In this document: in pieces, positions 6,538 to 7,979 of the stretch | Layout: every line of letters starts with the position of its first letter | How positions within the stretch are numbered: the first letter of the stretch is position 1 | Made by a program: the position numbers and the translations under genes | Notes under the pieces: generated by a model | Told to the model about the DNA's origin: nothing | The model's database searches: none | The model's input: the letters and a program-made list of their open reading frames with translations, nothing else | Origin: CAYLLT01 sp964591605 | GTDB lineage: Bacteria > Planctomycetota > Phycisphaerae > UBA1845 > PWPN01 | Direction: 5' to 3' | DNA: 7,979 nucleotides | Assembly: GCA_964591605.1 (NCBI GenBank) | Contig: CAZQEN010000346.1 | Coordinates: 1 to 7,979, forward strand

Positions 6538-6718
6538 GAGGCTCCTGGGGTGCGTGACAAGGTAGGCGGGTGGCATGGGCAGCATGCATTCGCAACTGCG
6601 AATGTCCCGGCGCGCCGGGACCCGTGGGGAGGCCCACACGGGCAGCTTCGGCTTCGCTCAGCGAAGCCGAAGCTGCCCATGCCACCCCGCCCAAGCTGTC
6701 ACGGACCCAGGCTCCTGC
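6538..6718. repeat. Modular nested-hairpin repeat element (copy B)
   Basis: Imperfect terminal inverted repeats of about 45 bases enclose the element. They include GTGACA at 6554-6559 against TGTCAC at 6697-6702, and the perfect 15-base pair GGTGGCATGGGCAGC at 6569-6583 against its complement at 6672-6686. Inside are consecutive hairpins: CATTCGCA/TGCGAATG at 6587-6604, the palindrome GTCCCGGCGCGCCGGGAC at 6604-6621, CCCGTG/CACGGG at 6621-6642, and a perfect 18-bp stem with a TCA loop at 6640-6678. There is no coding potential of its own, so it resembles a MITE or REP-type non-autonomous repeat. It lies between the sulfatase and the regulator promoter, and a partial inverted copy starts the window. 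Confidence 0.8.
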
Positions 6719-6835
6719 CGTGTGCGCCGGCTGAACCTGGCCCCGCGGCACGGCGCAGGCGGCCCAGCCCGCACGCGGGCCAGCCGCATGGCAGGCCCGC
6801 CGCTCGCTCTCCCGCTCCGCGGGATCAACGCGCTT
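6719..6835. other. GC-rich spacer downstream of the sulfatase
   Basis: No gene is visible. Two short strong hairpins lie just past the sulfatase stop: TCCCGC/GCGGGA with a TCC loop at 6810-6824, and GCCCG/CGGGC with a CACG loop at 6767-6780. Neither is followed by a T-run on the minus strand, so factor-independent termination is possible but unproven. Confidence 0.35.
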
Positions 6836-7979
6836 CTATTCGGCAGATGCCCTGCCCGATTTCGGCATGGGAGGCGCGTTCTTGTGCGGCAAGAGGCGCG
6901 CCAGATCTCGTTTAATGCCCTGAAAATCAGGATCTGCGGCCAGGTTTGTCCACTCCAGATCATCCTTCTGATGATCGTAGAGTTCCTCGCTGCCGTCAGC
7001 ATAGCGAATGTATCGCCAGCGTTGTGTCCGCACGCTGTGGTTGCCCCAGCCGTACGTGGTCAAACTCGGGTCATCCCGGGCCGTCTGCGGGTCTTTGAGC
7101 AGCGGAACCAGACTGTGTCCATCGAGTTCACTGCGCGGGGGCAGGCCGCAGAGCTCGATCAGGGTCGGATAAAGGTCCAGCAGACTGACCGGACGCTCGC
7201 ACAATGCGCCTGCTTTGGCCACACCAGGCGCGGCCACAAACAGCGCGCATCGGTTCGCCTCCTCCCAGAGCGCATGCTTGCGCCAGTGAAGCTTCTCGCC
7301 CAGATGCCAGCCATGATCGCCCCACACCATGACGATGGTGTTTGGCGCATGGGGACTGGCCTCAAGGGCTGCGAGAACCCTCCCAACCTGGGCATCCACG
7401 AAACTGCAGGCCGCCAGGTACCCCTGGACGCCCCGTGCCCACTGCCTGTATCTCAAGACATTGGCATGATCGCCGCCCGGCACGGCGACAAAGCCCACCC
7501 CGTCAATTGCGAAGCGCCGGCCCGCCGCGGGGACGTCATCGAGATCATGCTCGTTGACCACCGGGAGTGTCACTGCGTCGAGCGGATGGAGGTCAAAGTA
7601 TCGCCGGGGGACAAACCACGGCAGATGGGGTTTTGAGAACCCCAGTCCCAGGAAGAAAGGACGATCAGTCATCTGTCGCAACTGCTGGATGCCCCACTCG
7701 GCCACCCGTCCGTCAGCCATCTGCGCGTCGTCGACGTCCAGCGGTCCCCAGTCGAAGTAACCCGCCTGCGGAATGCCGTTGAGCGGCCGCTGTGCCCCGG
7801 GCGGGCCGGGATCGCGGGGGGGTGCGAAGAATTCATGCCATGACTGACGTTCCGGCCGATGGAAGATCTTTCCCGCTCCGACCACGCGATAACCCTGGGC
7901 CATGAAGTACTGCGGAATCGTGACCGCGTTCGGTAAGGCTGCTCGAAAAGGATCGTCAGCCGCGTAGACGCCCGACGTC
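6836..7979 (-). CDS. Sulfatase, iduronate-2-sulfatase-like (5' end outside window)
   Basis: The 380 residues present are the C-terminal ~80% of an S1-type sulfatase that hydrolyses sulfate esters, probably on a sulfated polysaccharide in the periplasm or outside the cell. The frame is open through the window edge and homology starts at once (TSGVYAADDPFRAALPNAVT, then IPQYF), so the ATG at 7903 is internal. Visible active-site elements, numbered from the edge, are GKIFH (Lys37, His40), KPHLPW (His118) and GDHGWHLGEKLHWRKH (Asp221, His222, Lys234). These line up with the catalytic and metal residues of human iduronate-2-sulfatase. The C-terminal subdomain has VRTQRWRYIRYADGSEELYD near 316-335. 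The signal peptide, the first metal-binding Asp pair and the C-x-P-S-R formylglycine motif would lie just upstream, so catalytic competence cannot be judged here. The gene is co-oriented with the regulators but separated from them by a repeat element and their own promoter. Confidence 0.92.
   Translation of the reverse strand, partial: TSGVYAADDPFRAALPNAVTIPQYFMAQGYRVVGAGKIFHRPERQSWHEFFAPPRDPGPPGAQRPLNGIPQAGYFDWGPLDVDDAQMADGRVAEWGIQQLRQMTDRPFFLGLGFSKPHLPWFVPRRYFDLHPLDAVTLPVVNEHDLDDVPAAGRRFAIDGVGFVAVPGGDHANVLRYRQWARGVQGYLAACSFVDAQVGRVLAALEASPHAPNTIVMVWGDHGWHLGEKLHWRKHALWEEANRCALFVAAPGVAKAGALCERPVSLLDLYPTLIELCGLPPRSELDGHSLVPLLKDPQTARDDPSLTTYGWGNHSVRTQRWRYIRYADGSEELYDHQKDDLEWTNLAADPDFQGIKRDLARLLPHKNAPPMPKSGRASAE

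Noticed and set aside
6448..6639. 64-residue N-terminal extension of the first regulator
   Set aside because: It runs through the promoter and into the palindromic repeat; the internal ATG at 6447 with a GGGGG site fits the GntR domain start.
6538..6718. CRISPR array
   Set aside because: The repeats are nested inverted repeats, not regularly spaced direct repeats with unique spacers.
1..7979. Defence or toxin-antitoxin system
   Set aside because: No nuclease, methylase, reverse transcriptase, toxin or antitoxin motif was recognised on either strand; the contents are metabolic, regulatory and mobile.
1..7979. tRNA or rRNA genes
   Set aside because: I saw no cloverleaf with a T-loop signature and no conserved rRNA blocks by eye.

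Overview
The window is GC-rich bacterial DNA that looks like a planctomycete, probably of the Phycisphaerae kind. Three things point there. It holds a sulfatase of the iduronate-2-sulfatase type. It has tandem regulators that join a GntR winged helix to a LacI-type sugar-binding domain. It also has planctomycete-style secretion or anchoring tails resembling dockerin calcium loops (D-x-[DN]-x-D-G/D-x-V-D followed by a Cys-Ser/Cys-His-Gly element). The lineage is inferred from these features; no marker gene is present.

Layout. 1-70: one end of a palindromic repeat element, cut by the window edge. 71-427: non-coding leader with a possible operator. 428-1288 (+): a four-carbon acid-sugar kinase (DUF1537/OtnK family) that has lost its C-terminal nucleotide-binding domain. 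1240-2388 (-): a secreted glycoside-hydrolase-like protein that has lost the end of its C-terminal domain; it converges on the kinase and both end at the same GC palindrome. 2372-2553 (-): the last ~60 codons of a dockerin-tailed protein, cut by an insertion sequence. 2575-~3327 (+): an IS630-type transposase missing its last catalytic residue. ~3332-3742 (+): a second headless dockerin tail. 3743-4139: mostly non-coding, with one doubtful small ORF. 4140-5270 and 5239-6447 (-): two paralogous GntR-LacI regulators whose genes overlap, behind a near-consensus sigma-70 promoter with a dyad in its spacer. 6538-6718: a nested-hairpin repeat element, an inverted relative of the copy at 1-70. 6836-7979 (-): a sulfatase whose N-terminus lies beyond the window.

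The genes fit breakdown of a sulfated or uronate-containing polysaccharide: extracellular glycan cleavage, desulfation, phosphorylation of an acid sugar, and sugar-responsive regulators. However, the left half is a graveyard. At least three abrupt junctions (near 1240, 2555 and 3330) join truncated genes, so the kinase, hydrolase and transposase are probably not functional. The right half (regulators and sulfatase) appears intact. I do not see a clearly new enzymatic or defence system. The most unusual material is the modular palindromic repeat family and the regulator promoter/overlap architecture.
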